Assembly (NCBI GenBank): GCA_050014015.1 | Contig: JBEKEC010000007.1 | Coordinates: 1 to 64,000 of the forward strand | Direction of reading: 5' to 3' | Source of the DNA: PALSA-1353 sp050014015 | GTDB lineage: Bacteria; Planctomycetota; Phycisphaerae; Tepidisphaerales; Tepidisphaeraceae | DNA: 64,000 nt | In this document: in pieces, positions 26,118 to 35,445 of the stretch | How positions within the stretch are numbered: position 1 is the first letter of the stretch | Layout: each line of letters starts with the position of its first letter | Made by a program: the position numbers and the translations under genes | The notes under the pieces: generated by a model | What the model saw: only the letters and a program-made list of their open reading frames with translations | Database searches by the model: none | What the model was told of the DNA's origin: nothing

Positions 26118-27818
26118 TCATTCACAAAGCGAATCCAAAATCGTAGGCGTGCCAGTAGTTGAGGGAAGCTGCACGTTGTATAGGCGACTCATCGCCGATT
26201 GCCACACGCCATTGTTGGGATTCGCAGTCGTCAGCGTGAAGCTGTCGCCTTGCAGGAAATCCGTAGAGCCGCGAAAACACGTTAACTGCGTTGAGCCAAA
26301 AATCCCGAAAGCGGTCGGTTTCGCCAAAACGATGTTGGCGATGTAAACCACCGCCGTTGCGCCAGCGGTATTCGCGGATGACCACTTCACGGTAATCGCG
26401 AGGTTACTAGGATATGACACCCCGATCGGCAGAAACACATTGAACAACTGATACGAAGTTGTGAGCGTATGCGGATCGGCGTTGAACAAATTGACCGTTG
26501 TGAAGCCAGTCCCAGTCACGGCGACTTGCAAGTTGCTGCCGGTGTTGACCGTTCCGCCGATCCGCAGCCAGACGCCAACCGCGTAAATCGTCTGGGTGTT
26601 GATCGCGTTGTATCCCCCGATGGTCTGGGTGACCTGCACCACCGTGGTCGTTCCATCCCCGGCATACTTCAGCGCCGCCCCGCCGACAACATGCACGTTG
26701 GTCAATTCCTGAGAGATATCCGCGGCACCAGCATTCACCGTCCAGTTGTTCGGCGTCGAACCGGAGAATGAAGTAAACGCCCCGTTCTTGAGGATGTTCT
26801 GGTTGTCCGCCACGTTTACCGGCGCCCCGGTTCCGTTGCCGAGTATCCCATTGCTGTAGACGTTCACCGTGGGGTATCCGACGACGGAGAATTGCTCCCC
26901 GCCGGCCTGGGCGCCAGAGAAGCGATCGCGCGTACAGGTCAACTGCACGGTTTCGGTAATGATCCGCTGATCGGCCACTCCCGCCACGTTATTACACGAA
27001 GCGACGAGGACACCGCTGCCGGCGTTGGCACCGGACGGCGTGACGGTTGGGGTAGAGATGGTGTTGGCGAGAACGGTTTGGCTGTTGGCTACGAGGTAGT
27101 CAACAAGGAGGGGTAGGATTGTACTGACGTTGGAGTTAGGGGCGTTGAGGTCAAGCTGAAGATTTGAAAGGGTGGCGTCGATGGTGGCTTTGAGCGTTGC
27201 CGCCCATCCCGCGACTTGGCTGGCCTGGCCGAGCCATTGCTGCTCGATGCCAATGACGAGATAGCGTTCAGACTCGTATTGGCTCAGAATCTCATCAACA
27301 CCAGTGCCGGAGCCGAGAAGGGTGTTTTGGTAGGCAATTAGAAGATTGATCCACTTGATGCATTTACCTATCTGTCCGAGGAGAGTGCCTACGATTGAAA
27401 TTGCTGACGGGGAAAATGATGTTGCCGGCGTCCAAGCGGGGAAATCTCTACCAGCACCGAAGTTGTTGCCGGGGTCTGAAGCATTGAATGTGAACACCCC
27501 ATTGGCCAATGTGTAGCCTGCATCCGCCCAAAGCCCCCCCGAACCGTCACCGTTTGGATTATCAGTCATTGCAACCGCAATCAAACCCCACGGCGACGTG
27601 AATTTTCCCTGATACGCGAACGGGATTATCCCCACCTCATCCATCGCGTTCGGCGTATCACAGCTGGCGTAATCGTAACTGGGATCATTGACCCACCCGC
27701 CGAAACCACCGTAACCACCCTGCGCATCATCAACCCAATTCAATTGAACAGCCACACCTGTAGGCGAGACACTGGCGGGAAGAACAAACGACGATGGCAA
27801 TCCAGTAGGTGCGGGCAT
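26118..27818 (-). CDS. virion-like protein with carbohydrate-binding-like module
   Basis: A 566-residue protein. Residues 1-150 form an aromatic-rich domain (LNWVDDAQGGYGGFGGWVNDPSYDY); a helical middle is followed (about 340-500) by a segment resembling CBM4_9-type jelly-rolls (NQNILKNGAFTSFSGSTPNNWTVNAGAADI ... VGVWLRIGG). No export signal. A tail or host-recognition component is inferred from this module, from its neighbour and from the terminase genes elsewhere in the element. Confidence 0.5.
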   Translation of the reverse strand: MPAPTGLPSSFVLPASVSPTGVAVQLNWVDDAQGGYGGFGGWVNDPSYDYASCDTPNAMDEVGIIPFAYQGKFTSPWGLIAVAMTDNPNGDGSGGLWADAGYTLANGVFTFNASDPGNNFGAGRDFPAWTPATSFSPSAISIVGTLLGQIGKCIKWINLLIAYQNTLLGSGTGVDEILSQYESERYLVIGIEQQWLGQASQVAGWAATLKATIDATLSNLQLDLNAPNSNVSTILPLLVDYLVANSQTVLANTISTPTVTPSGANAGSGVLVASCNNVAGVADQRIITETVQLTCTRDRFSGAQAGGEQFSVVGYPTVNVYSNGILGNGTGAPVNVADNQNILKNGAFTSFSGSTPNNWTVNAGAADISQELTNVHVVGGAALKYAGDGTTTVVQVTQTIGGYNAINTQTIYAVGVWLRIGGTVNTGSNLQVAVTGTGFTTVNLFNADPHTLTTSYQLFNVFLPIGVSYPSNLAITVKWSSANTAGATAVVYIANIVLAKPTAFGIFGSTQLTCFRGSTDFLQGDSFTLTTANPNNGVWQSAMSRLYNVQLPSTTGTPTILDSLCE

Positions 27819-27821
27819 AGT

Positions 27822-27950
27822 CTACTCCAATTCCGGCATCGCCAGGGCACCGCGATGATTCAAAATTTCCAGCACGGCCCGTTGCTCGCCGAGCAATTCT
27901 TCAGTTGCCTTGATTTGTCCTCGAATCGCTGAAGTGCTTTGTGGGCTCAT
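27822..27950 (-). CDS. 42-aa helical protein
   Basis: A short ORF starting MSPQSTSAIRGQIKATEE and ending ALAMPELE, preceded by AAGGACAAGGA. It fits snugly between the 85-residue gene and the 566-residue gene on the same strand, which supports its reality. Predicted mostly helical. Function unknown. Confidence 0.45.
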   Translation of the reverse strand: MSPQSTSAIRGQIKATEELLGEQRAVLEILNHRGALAMPELE

Positions 27951-27970
27951 GTGGTCCTTGTCCTTTCGTC

Positions 27971-28228
27971 TCAATCTTCGTTCGGTTCGGGAAGTAGTGG
28001 GGCGCTGTTGCTGGGCACATTTCCCCCTTCAGTGTGCGTCATGCTCAGCACGCGACGTGATAAGGGGAGCTTTACGTCAATGCCGTGTTTCTCGCGTAGG
28101 ACCTTCGCAGCCTGCGCAGCACGGGCCAAGTCTCCGCTTTCAGCCGCAACGCCAAGGGACAGTAACAGGGCGGCGGGCGATTCTGCTTCCCGGCGAATCT
28201 GGTCGATGCTCTCCGTTTTCTTTGCCAT
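27971..28228 (-). CDS. 85-aa phage-like small protein
   Basis: Starts MAKKTESIDQIRREAESPAA; a helical body (AAESGDLARAAQAAKVLREKHGI) and a Pro-rich tail. Same strand and tight spacing with the virion-like genes. No family recognised. Confidence 0.5.
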   Translation of the reverse strand: MAKKTESIDQIRREAESPAALLLSLGVAAESGDLARAAQAAKVLREKHGIDVKLPLSRRVLSMTHTEGGNVPSNSAPLLPEPNED

Positions 28229-28271
28229 CTATAGAATCACCCCCCCCTATTTCACGGGGCGGGTTTTGAAA

Positions 28272-28298
28272 CAAAAAAACCCCCGTTTTCAGGGGGTT
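28272..28298 (-). terminator. rho-independent terminator
   Basis: Stem AACCCCC (28278-28284) with GGGGGTT (28292-28298), loop of 7. On the minus strand the stem is followed by a T tract (complement of 28273-28279). It would end transcription of the 28334-28888 gene. Confidence 0.7.
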
Positions 28299-28333
28299 AA
28301 ATGCGGTTACTGTTTCACCTACTGTTTCACTTT

Positions 28334-28888
28334 TTATTTTTCGCGGTCGTCTACGGCCTCCAAATTGCCGTCTTTGTCTTTGGAGCCGGCTGGAATTTTT
28401 CCCCCACCCATTTTGACGGCGGCTTTCCATGCGGATGAACGATATAGGGCCGACGTGCTATTAACGCCCGCCTTCTTGGCGGCCTTTCGGAGCGAGAGAA
28501 AACGATCCTTCCCCTTCAGCTTGGCGGCGTAAAGAATTCGCGCATCCTGCCCTAAATCATCGGGTTTGGATTCTCCCGCCGGGGTCGCGACATCCACCGC
28601 CGCACACAGTTCCTTTATGGCAACTTCGGAGGCACGCCACTCCAATGACGAAGCATTCATCGGATCAGCGACGGCTCGTCTGATGGCCGCACCGTCAACG
28701 CTTGGCGTCTGCTTCGCACACAATCTGGATAGCTTTACCCCTACATCGCGCAATCGCTCGGCTTCTTCTTCCGCGTCCAAGTCTATATTGACGGGCCTGG
28801 CCAGTGACCGCATCCGGTAATTACGAATACGGCACCATCGTTCGTTCCATTCGTCGATCAACTGCGAAAGGTTACTACTCATGTTCAC
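28334..28888 (-). CDS. hypothetical protein with HTH-like C-terminus
   Basis: A 184-residue charged helical protein starting MNMSSNLSQLIDEWNERW. Residues 140-165 (FLSLRKAAKKAGVNSTSALYRSSAWKAAV) look like a helix-turn-helix. The upstream gap 28889-29103 has inverted TTCACCGTCC / GGACGGTGAA sequences around 28882-28932. It is the last gene of the left phage-like block; beyond it the cargo begins. Function unknown. Confidence 0.5.
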   Translation of the reverse strand: MNMSSNLSQLIDEWNERWCRIRNYRMRSLARPVNIDLDAEEEAERLRDVGVKLSRLCAKQTPSVDGAAIRRAVADPMNASSLEWRASEVAIKELCAAVDVATPAGESKPDDLGQDARILYAAKLKGKDRFLSLRKAAKKAGVNSTSALYRSSAWKAAVKMGGGKIPAGSKDKDGNLEAVDDREK

Positions 28889-29103
28889 CGTCCTGTGTCG
28901 GGACGACGCCGCCGGACGTGGAAGGACGGTGAATCCAGCACCGCGCCGGGGGTGTCGCTTGGACGCGAAGCCGACCGGCTCCGCGCCCGTCCAGAATCCT
29001 GATTCACTTCTTTCACTTCGTCGCCTCTAATGTGTCCCCGTGCCGCGAGGCACGTGCTGATCGCGTTGCTGAAAGACGAGGTGCATCCGCACGGCCAGCG
29101 TTG

Positions 29104-29640
29104 TCACCGTAATTGCGATTCTGTTCGCTCCAGCTTTGAAGCGTTGATTAGCAAAATGATCCCGCAAATCAACGTGGGCGTATTGAACAAGCCCACGATA
29201 ACCCCAAAAATTCCGTTCGTGGTTGCCCTGGATGACAATTCGTATGCCGGCAATTCGTCTGCTTTCGAATAGAGGACAAATGAAAGGACGCAGTGAATCA
29301 CCAGCGGAATTGTGAAAATAATGCCAAAACAGAACGACAACCAGATGAGCGCGACGAAGATGTCTGATATGGCCGCGATAAGCAGGGGAACGGTGATTCC
29401 CAATCGCGAAGGTCTAAAACCGGCCATCGGGTAATTCGTCGGAGCAGCGTAGGGAATGTGCTGCGATTGCCTCTGCGCCGCTCTGGCCAAGTCTTCTAGG
29501 CTGTCGAAGGTCTGAGCCGGATTGACGACATAGGGAGGGGACAGCTTGGCGTGACAGGGGCCGCATACGATTGCGCCGTTCCACACAAAGGGCGTTTCCA
29601 GATTCCCGATTGACGCTCCGCAGTTCGCACACTTTTCCAT
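29104..29640 (-). CDS. zinc-ribbon multi-spanning membrane protein
   Basis: A 178-residue protein: N-terminal zinc ribbon (MEKCANCGASIG ... IVCGPCHAKLSP), a linker, and three to four membrane helices (LGITVPLLIAAISDIFVALIWLSF; IIFTIPLVIHCVLSFVLY; GIFGVIVGLFNTPTLICGIILLI) like small DUF4190-type proteins. Paralogous at the ribbon to 29662-30429 and to the transposon gene at 14938. Function unknown. Confidence 0.6.
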   Translation of the reverse strand: MEKCANCGASIGNLETPFVWNGAIVCGPCHAKLSPPYVVNPAQTFDSLEDLARAAQRQSQHIPYAAPTNYPMAGFRPSRLGITVPLLIAAISDIFVALIWLSFCFGIIFTIPLVIHCVLSFVLYSKADELPAYELSSRATTNGIFGVIVGLFNTPTLICGIILLINASKLERTESQLR

Positions 29641-29661
29641 AACGATCTCAAGCTGTCCCTG

Positions 29662-30429
29662 CTATCGCCTCTCGAATCCTCCGCCCTCTCGATACCGAAA
29701 GGAACCTCGGTTCGTGTCGATGTCGATGAAGATCGCTTCCTTGGTGTAGGACGGGGCGTCGTTGAACGCTATTGTCCATTGCAAGAAGAGGACAGAATCC
29801 CCGATGGTTAGCGATACGGGCAACGACTTGGATTTGTCATCACGAATCCACACTCTACCGCCCGCCTCGGCGATGGGAGCATCGAATTCGCCGTTGATGG
29901 AGACACGTGAGATCGTTAGCGCGGACTCGCTTGCGTTCATGATTTCCCAGCCCACCCCCGTTCTGAATCCTTCCGAATCATATTCACGCCGGGAAATTGA
30001 AAATTGCGGATCATTGGATTCGCTTCTAAGGCCTTCGCTCCGAGATGATCCGGTTAATGCTTCCAGTGGATTTCGTGTTGAATCGTGGCCGACGATGTGA
30101 GCCAATCCCTGTTGTCCGAGTTCGCGCAAATACCAACACCCGAAAGCTAGGACGAGAAGCCATATCACGCCAGCGCCGATCCACAATGCGATCGACAATT
30201 TCTTGGCGGGCTGTTTGGTGGCGACACACGGGTCCGCATGAGGAGCGTGCTGCGATTGCCTCTGAGTGGCCTTAGCCAATTCCTCTAAGCTGTCAAAAGT
30301 TTCGGCGGGATCGACGACATGGGGCCGGGCAAGCTTGGCGTAACAGGCAGCGCAAATAGTTGCCTCTTTCCACACGAACGGCGTTTCGAGATTGCCTATC
30401 GTCGCTCCGCAGTTGGCGCACTTTTCCAT
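29662..30429 (-). CDS. zinc-ribbon membrane-anchored protein
   Basis: A 255-residue protein: N-terminal ribbon (MEKCANCGATIG ... TICAACYAKL), one membrane helix (LSIALWIGAGVIWLLVLAFGCWYL), then an outer domain of beta-rich character (GWEIMNASESALTISRVSINGEFDAP) resembling an immunoglobulin-like or DUF4352-type fold. GGGAAGG precedes ATG 30429, preferred over 30447. Tandem paralogue of the previous gene. Confidence 0.6.
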   Translation of the reverse strand: MEKCANCGATIGNLETPFVWKEATICAACYAKLARPHVVDPAETFDSLEELAKATQRQSQHAPHADPCVATKQPAKKLSIALWIGAGVIWLLVLAFGCWYLRELGQQGLAHIVGHDSTRNPLEALTGSSRSEGLRSESNDPQFSISRREYDSEGFRTGVGWEIMNASESALTISRVSINGEFDAPIAEAGGRVWIRDDKSKSLPVSLTIGDSVLFLQWTIAFNDAPSYTKEAIFIDIDTNRGSFRYREGGGFERR

Positions 30430-30589
30430 GGCCTTCCCAGAACTCACGCGCCGCCTCCCGCGCCAAATCCTTTTTCCCCCGCCAAACCGTGACCCGACGA
30501 ATGGCGTATAAGCCGATGCGCCCGCTTGAGAAATCGAAAGAGAAGCATACTACCCTGACCGACTTACCGTCAACCTTTACGGTTGCGGC

Positions 30590-30877
30590 GTGCTCAAAGA
30601 CGAATTGCGAAAGGCTCGGCTGAAACTAGGTCTCACACAGGAGGGGCTTGCGGCCAAAGCGAACATTTCGCGCGAATATGTCGGCTACGTCGAGCGGGGG
30701 AAATATGTGCCAACGGTGCCGATGTTCATCAAAATTTGCAAGGCGCTCGGTGTCTATCCTCCCGACTTACTCAAACGTGTCGTAGGGCCGCGCGCGATCA
30801 GGCCTGTTGGCCCACGTCCTGGAAGTGCAAAACCCGGCATTCCACACCCGAAACTGGCACGTTCAAACCGTTGCTAG
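30590..30877 (+). CDS. XRE-family helix-turn-helix regulator
   Basis: A 95-residue protein from GTG 30590; residues 5-58 are a Cro/C1-type domain (LRKARLKLGLTQEGLAAKANISREYVGYVERGKYVPTVPMFIKICKALG). It could be the element's maintenance repressor or a cargo regulator; no operator was identified. The following 417 bases (30878-31294) hold no credible gene, only Arg-rich open frames in shadow. Confidence 0.75.
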   Translation: MLKDELRKARLKLGLTQEGLAAKANISREYVGYVERGKYVPTVPMFIKICKALGVYPPDLLKRVVGPRAIRPVGPRPGSAKPGIPHPKLARSNRC

Positions 30878-31294
30878 AAACCACGACCGCCGTCCGGACT
30901 GCTTGGCGACGTGTGCCAGTCATAGATTACCCCGGACCGGGCCGCGACGGTCGAGTGGGCGCTGGCGGGATGGTTGGGAAACAGGCTTCGGGCGAGCCCT
31001 CGGATTTCCTGCCCCTGTTCCATGCGGAATCGTTCGCCCTCAGTTGGCGGCGTTTCAGATGGCTCGTTGCGGAGAAACTAGCCGTGCGTCGGGCACGTTC
31101 GGGCAATTGAGGAAAATCTCTTTGCTGACGGATGCGGCGCTCACGGCTGAAGGATTATACCAGAGGATGAGGCTGGTATGTTGCGAAAGCGGGCTGAATA
31201 TCAGGAAAGGATGATGATTTCGACAGACGATTCAAGCCCCCCCTTGGAGCCGATTTCCAAATCCCCAATGACGGTCATTGGAAGCCGAAGCATC
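30878..31294. other. gene-poor region in the cargo
   Basis: No gene is supported. Overlapping plus-strand frames here (for example 30583-31110) have unlikely composition and no ribosome sites. It may be decayed sequence between the XRE gene and the convergent HEPN gene. Confidence 0.45.
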
Positions 31295-31831
31295 TCACTG
31301 AGCGCTAACGTCCGCCATCGGATTGCCCGGCCCCATCAAGCCCATTGAAGACAACCTGCGTTTTGCTTTTCTAAAAGCCTCATTCTTGTCGGCTAGAATA
31401 TCAGCTCGCAATTGGGAATATGCGCACTCAACATCGCTTAGAAAATCCTCCAGATTGAGAACGACCTTCCCGCCATTAGACATGCCATGCACTCGCGGAT
31501 TGGAAGCAGTAAATGAATAGCTTCCCCCTTCAGCGTAAGCGTGAACCAGACCGCATCGCAAATCTTCCCAAATTTTCGTCGCGTTGTATTGCGGCAAATA
31601 TTTCGCAACAAACTCTACGAACCTCTTTGTTGAGCCGTGTTTTGATTCGCTCCTATTGATTCCTGCCGAGAATCCCGCCATCGCATCAATGAAACATGCG
31701 GCAAGAATGAACGCGCCAAGTTTTGAACCACCCTTTGACGCCCTTCCAATATCCTTGAAACCCCATCCGAACAGAAAGGCATCAAGACGCTCGATTAACT
31801 CTTCTTTGGTCGGTTCCACTCGAATCGGCAT
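31295..31831 (-). CDS. HEPN-domain protein, candidate RNase
   Basis: A 178-residue mostly helical protein from ATG 31831 (MPIRVEPTKEEL). It contains R92-x4-H97 in EDLRCGLVHAYA, the Rx4-6H motif of HEPN ribonucleases, with polar residues near. The open frame extends upstream to 32044 but that part overlaps the DUF4062 gene and reads as its shadow. It lies 40 bases downstream of the DUF4062 gene on the same strand, so the two are probably cotranscribed. An abortive-infection role is inferred. Confidence 0.6.
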   Translation of the reverse strand: MPIRVEPTKEELIERLDAFLFGWGFKDIGRASKGGSKLGAFILAACFIDAMAGFSAGINRSESKHGSTKRFVEFVAKYLPQYNATKIWEDLRCGLVHAYAEGGSYSFTASNPRVHGMSNGGKVVLNLEDFLSDVECAYSQLRADILADKNEAFRKAKRRLSSMGLMGPGNPMADVSAQ

Positions 31832-31871
31832 GATGCGCCTACCTTCTGTTCTCCTCTGAGCCGTTTGAACC

Positions 31872-33266
31872 CTAACGCATTCTCTCCACGGCCTGATAGC
31901 CAATGTGAGTGATCCCAAACAATCCATCCGTTCCATGCGGTTCGATGAATTCCGACGCTGCCAACTGTTCGACCGCATATTTCCAGCGAGCAAAGTCGGC
32001 GTCGCTTTTCGGATCGCCAAACGCTTGATCCCCCGCGTGTACAACCTTCCAATTCATTGTTTTACTAATAATGATTCCGCGATTTCCATCAACTCCGGCA
32101 ATAAGAAGCTGTTTGCAATCGTTCGACAGCGCCAATTCGGGCCAATGTTCGAGCAACTCACTATCGGTCTTTAGTTTATTCGCACGTTCATATCCCTCAT
32201 CAGTCATGCGGAAGTATTCACTATCGGCATTTGCCGTGACAAGATGCAGTTGAACGAGCTGCTCTATGGCTGCTTCCCATTTCGCCTCATCTCGGGCATC
32301 GTTGGGAATGTTTACGGTTTTGCCGCAAACTTGCACTAAGCCACGAACATGGACGATTTCACCAGCCGGGTCTTGCGATAGACGCACAAGCAATTTCTTC
32401 GCTTCGAGTTTCAGGATAGGAATATCTCGTGTTTGACTTTTGCGCAACATTCGCACAAAGTCTTCAGTCATCTTGTACGCGAAATCTTCGTCGGGATTGT
32501 GGACTTTCAGTAAACCTTGGTTCGCAAGCACATTAAGTTTGTCGCGTATCCCTGGGTCTACATCGTCGGAAAACCGAAGGTGAGGAGTCGGCCAGTTGTA
32601 GGCAATTCCTCTTGTGCGCACCCAAATGATATCTCGCATGATGGGGTACTCCCGCAGGCTCTTGCGTAAGTCTTCCAAAACATCGGGCATTAACTGTTCT
32701 AGGTCCTCTAACGGATTCAGTTCCGTAGCGGGCGGTGCAGCCGAAACCCGCAAATTGCCGTACTCCCTCAAAATCGTTTGAGCCAGATGATTGCCGAATT
32801 TGTCGCAGAACACTTGAATGGATTCGTACTCGCACAACACTCCGTGGTCACTAATTCTGTCTTGGAATTTGCGGAGGGCGTCGAGTTGCGCGGTATTAAT
32901 CTCGCCTATATTCGCTAGCCCTTTCGAGAAATAGACCATCGCTGGCTTCTTGGCTTTGGTATGCTTCTGAATTTCTTCGACCGTCCCGCCTTCCGCTTCA
33001 TCGGTGGGTGTACCAATTCTGGTCCTAAAGACGGCCACTAATACATCACACCTGTCAACCAGATCTTTGTTGATGATCGTTTGGGGACTTCCGCCCATCT
33101 GAGGCGCGACATGAGTCTCCCAATTCATTGGAAGTGCAATGAGCTTGGTGTCGGGTCCGTGTACCACATTCCAATCGTCAATTGCTCTGAGAATGGCCTT
33201 TTTTTCATCCACCACATCGCTCGGACAGGCGATTAGGACGTTGATGATGTATGCGGGATATGGCAT
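31872..33266 (-). CDS. DUF4062-domain protein with winged-helix-like C-terminus
   Basis: A 464-residue protein. Residues 5-100 match the DUF4062 pattern (NVLIACPSDVVDEKKAILRAIDDWN ... INKDLVDRCDVLVAVFRTRIGTPT), a TIR/flavodoxin-like fold often N-terminal in signalling or defence proteins. The rest is helical with two winged-helix-like repeats (WEAAIEQLVQLHLVTANADSEYFRMTDEGYERANKL; WKYAVEQLAASEFIEPHGTDGLFGITHIGYQAVE). Likely operon with the HEPN gene. Confidence 0.68.
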   Translation of the reverse strand: MPYPAYIINVLIACPSDVVDEKKAILRAIDDWNVVHGPDTKLIALPMNWETHVAPQMGGSPQTIINKDLVDRCDVLVAVFRTRIGTPTDEAEGGTVEEIQKHTKAKKPAMVYFSKGLANIGEINTAQLDALRKFQDRISDHGVLCEYESIQVFCDKFGNHLAQTILREYGNLRVSAAPPATELNPLEDLEQLMPDVLEDLRKSLREYPIMRDIIWVRTRGIAYNWPTPHLRFSDDVDPGIRDKLNVLANQGLLKVHNPDEDFAYKMTEDFVRMLRKSQTRDIPILKLEAKKLLVRLSQDPAGEIVHVRGLVQVCGKTVNIPNDARDEAKWEAAIEQLVQLHLVTANADSEYFRMTDEGYERANKLKTDSELLEHWPELALSNDCKQLLIAGVDGNRGIIISKTMNWKVVHAGDQAFGDPKSDADFARWKYAVEQLAASEFIEPHGTDGLFGITHIGYQAVERMR

Positions 33267-33401
33267 GGAAGACTGATTTTACCCTTTTGCCCAGCAACAA
33301 AAAAGCCGCCTCAATGAGAATGGCCCGTTCGATTGATCTACAACTAACCAATCTTATCCGAGCCGGTCGCCGCGTTTGTATCCATCGCTACACTGCCCGT
33401 A

Positions 33402-33647
33402 ATGCCTCTGCCGAACATCACGCCCGAGCAAGCCGCAATCGTCGATGCGGCCTTGGCACGGCAAGAGCAATATCTCCATCGTCTCGCCCAGCGCTTACGG
33501 GAAGTCGGCGTCGGTCATCCGCATCCGCTGATGCAATGGGCGGAGAAGGCGGAATGGACGGTGGGCGGTCTGCGCGTTCATTTCGCGGAATGGGCGAAGG
33601 GACAAGACCCTCATCCCGTTCCCGCGCAGCACGTTGGAAAGTCATAA
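33402..33647 (+). CDS. 81-aa hypothetical protein
   Basis: Starts MPLPNITPEQAAIVDAALARQEQYL; helical with several Trp residues (MQWAEKAEWTVGGLRVHFAEW). Standalone, ATG start, normal composition. No family recognised. Confidence 0.4.
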   Translation: MPLPNITPEQAAIVDAALARQEQYLHRLAQRLREVGVGHPHPLMQWAEKAEWTVGGLRVHFAEWAKGQDPHPVPAQHVGKS

Positions 33648-33838
33648 TCACGCCCTGTGCGGTCGCTATGGCCATCGCAAATGAAACCTGACTCGCGCCA
33701 TGATCGACGCGACGCCCAGAATGCGGAGCGATCTTCAACCCGACTCTCTGCCAAACTCCCGAATTATTTGACGACATCTGCCGCAATCGTAGAATTATTT
33801 TACCCATCTGTCTTTTCGGGCGACTAAGGAGGATTCAC

Positions 33839-35272
33839 ATGCGGGCGCGCACCGGGTCTGGCAAGGGTGGAGCGTTGGCATTTCTGGTGATTTTTGGTGT
33901 GGGGGCAATTGTTGCCATGTACCTGAACCAGAAGCCGAAGGTGGTCGAAAGGACCGTTGTTGTCCAGCCGCCTCCACCACCGCCCGTTGTTCAGGAAACC
34001 CCAGCGCCAGCGCCAATCCCACCACCCAAGATTGAAACGCCCGTACCCGTTATCGAGCCGGTTCGGGCCCCTGTTGCGATCCCTGCGCCGCCGCCCGTTC
34101 CGGAGTGCCAAATCATCGAGGCAAAATTGCAAGATGCACAGAGGGCCGAGGCCCAAGCGCAGGTGGATTTGGCCGTGGCGAAACAAGTCGCGATTGACAA
34201 GGTGCAATCCAGCCCGGACTACATTGCGGCCAAGACGGATGCGAGCACAAAGAAAGCCGCCGTAACATCGCTCGTAGAAAAGCTGCGCAGCGACGAACAA
34301 TCCATGACGGAAACAGATGACGAAAAGGCTTCGGTCAGGGCGGCGGAAGCATCCTGGCTGGAGGTCGATACAAAACTGGCCCAGATGAAAGACGATGCCG
34401 TGGCGGCCGATTCGTCCATCGCCGAAAAACAGAAGGCCATAAAAGACGATGCCGCCACGGTCGCCAGTTTGCAAAAGGCGCTTTCCGATTACATCCAAGG
34501 TGATATCACCACGGCCACCCAAGGCGCTGATTGCCCGATCAAGTCGGTCGCGATTGACACGGCCAGCGAAACAATCAGCGTGGGCCTCAACCAGCGGGCG
34601 CAGAACGATGTCGGCGGCGGCACCGATTTGGCCATGGCCACCATTGGGCGCATCCTGGAAAGATCGATGCGCAAGTCAGCATACACCTGGAGTTCGGCCG
34701 TCTTCACGGTGTATTTCGATTACAACGGAGGCAAGGCGGTCGAGTTTCAGGCGAAGTATTCCCGCTCGACGGTCGATGCCGCAAACTTTGCCATGACGAT
34801 TGATCGCGGAAACTATCTGGACGATCAGGGCCTTGTAAATCTGGCTCAGGAACTTTGGTTCAGTCCCATCATTAGCGGCGCACAACAGGCGAATTCTGTT
34901 GAATTGGCCTCAGGCGCGGGCGCTCAATACGGAAATCCGGGCGTTCAATATGCCGATCCATCGGTCAGTGCCGCCTACATCAACGGCGTCTGGTACGACG
35001 TGCTTGTCATTGGCGGCTACCGCCGGGCCGATGGCAGCTTTTGCTTGCCCGTGTACATCAGGCGTCCGCACAGAAAAGAAGATGCGCACGATGCGCGCCT
35101 GCAACCGCCGTCTGCATCTCAGTCCAGGCAACAGCAAGCGGCGCCGCCTCAGTCGGGATCGCTGGTTCGGCCCACCCCAGCGCCCAACCAGCCGCAAAAG
35201 CCGGCGACTCCGCCGAAAAACACGACGCCAGCGCAGCCGCAACAGCAGCAGCCGGTTGTCAAGCCTGGATAA
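33839..35272 (+). CDS. membrane-anchored Pro-rich coiled-coil protein
   Basis: A 477-residue protein: an N-terminal membrane helix (GGALAFLVIFGVGAIVAMYL, 10-29), a Pro-rich stalk (about 45-90), a coiled coil (about 90-225; AEAQAQVDLAVAKQVAIDK and similar), a globular domain (240-410; SAYTWSSAVFTVYFDYNGGKAVEFQAKYSR) and a Pro/Gln tail. Topology suggests an envelope protein facing the periplasm. AAGGAGG precedes ATG 33839. Function unknown. Confidence 0.65.
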   Translation: MRARTGSGKGGALAFLVIFGVGAIVAMYLNQKPKVVERTVVVQPPPPPPVVQETPAPAPIPPPKIETPVPVIEPVRAPVAIPAPPPVPECQIIEAKLQDAQRAEAQAQVDLAVAKQVAIDKVQSSPDYIAAKTDASTKKAAVTSLVEKLRSDEQSMTETDDEKASVRAAEASWLEVDTKLAQMKDDAVAADSSIAEKQKAIKDDAATVASLQKALSDYIQGDITTATQGADCPIKSVAIDTASETISVGLNQRAQNDVGGGTDLAMATIGRILERSMRKSAYTWSSAVFTVYFDYNGGKAVEFQAKYSRSTVDAANFAMTIDRGNYLDDQGLVNLAQELWFSPIISGAQQANSVELASGAGAQYGNPGVQYADPSVSAAYINGVWYDVLVIGGYRRADGSFCLPVYIRRPHRKEDAHDARLQPPSASQSRQQQAAPPQSGSLVRPTPAPNQPQKPATPPKNTTPAQPQQQQPVVKPG

Positions 35273-35445
35273 CTCGATTGGCTGCGGAGGCCGGCGTTGT
35301 AGGATTGAGCCGCCTAGTTCTCATCACATAACCGCGTCGCAAATTCAAAGCGGCCGGGGACAATCATGCGGAATGGGCCGCCGGGCAAGAACCGTTCCAC
35401 GCTCCGGAGCAGATATAATCCCGGCATCCGCGGGCGGACAACACG

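Noticed and set aside
30583..31110. 175-codon frame overlapping the XRE gene
   Set aside because: Out of frame with the clear XRE domain, Arg/Cys/Trp-rich, no family.
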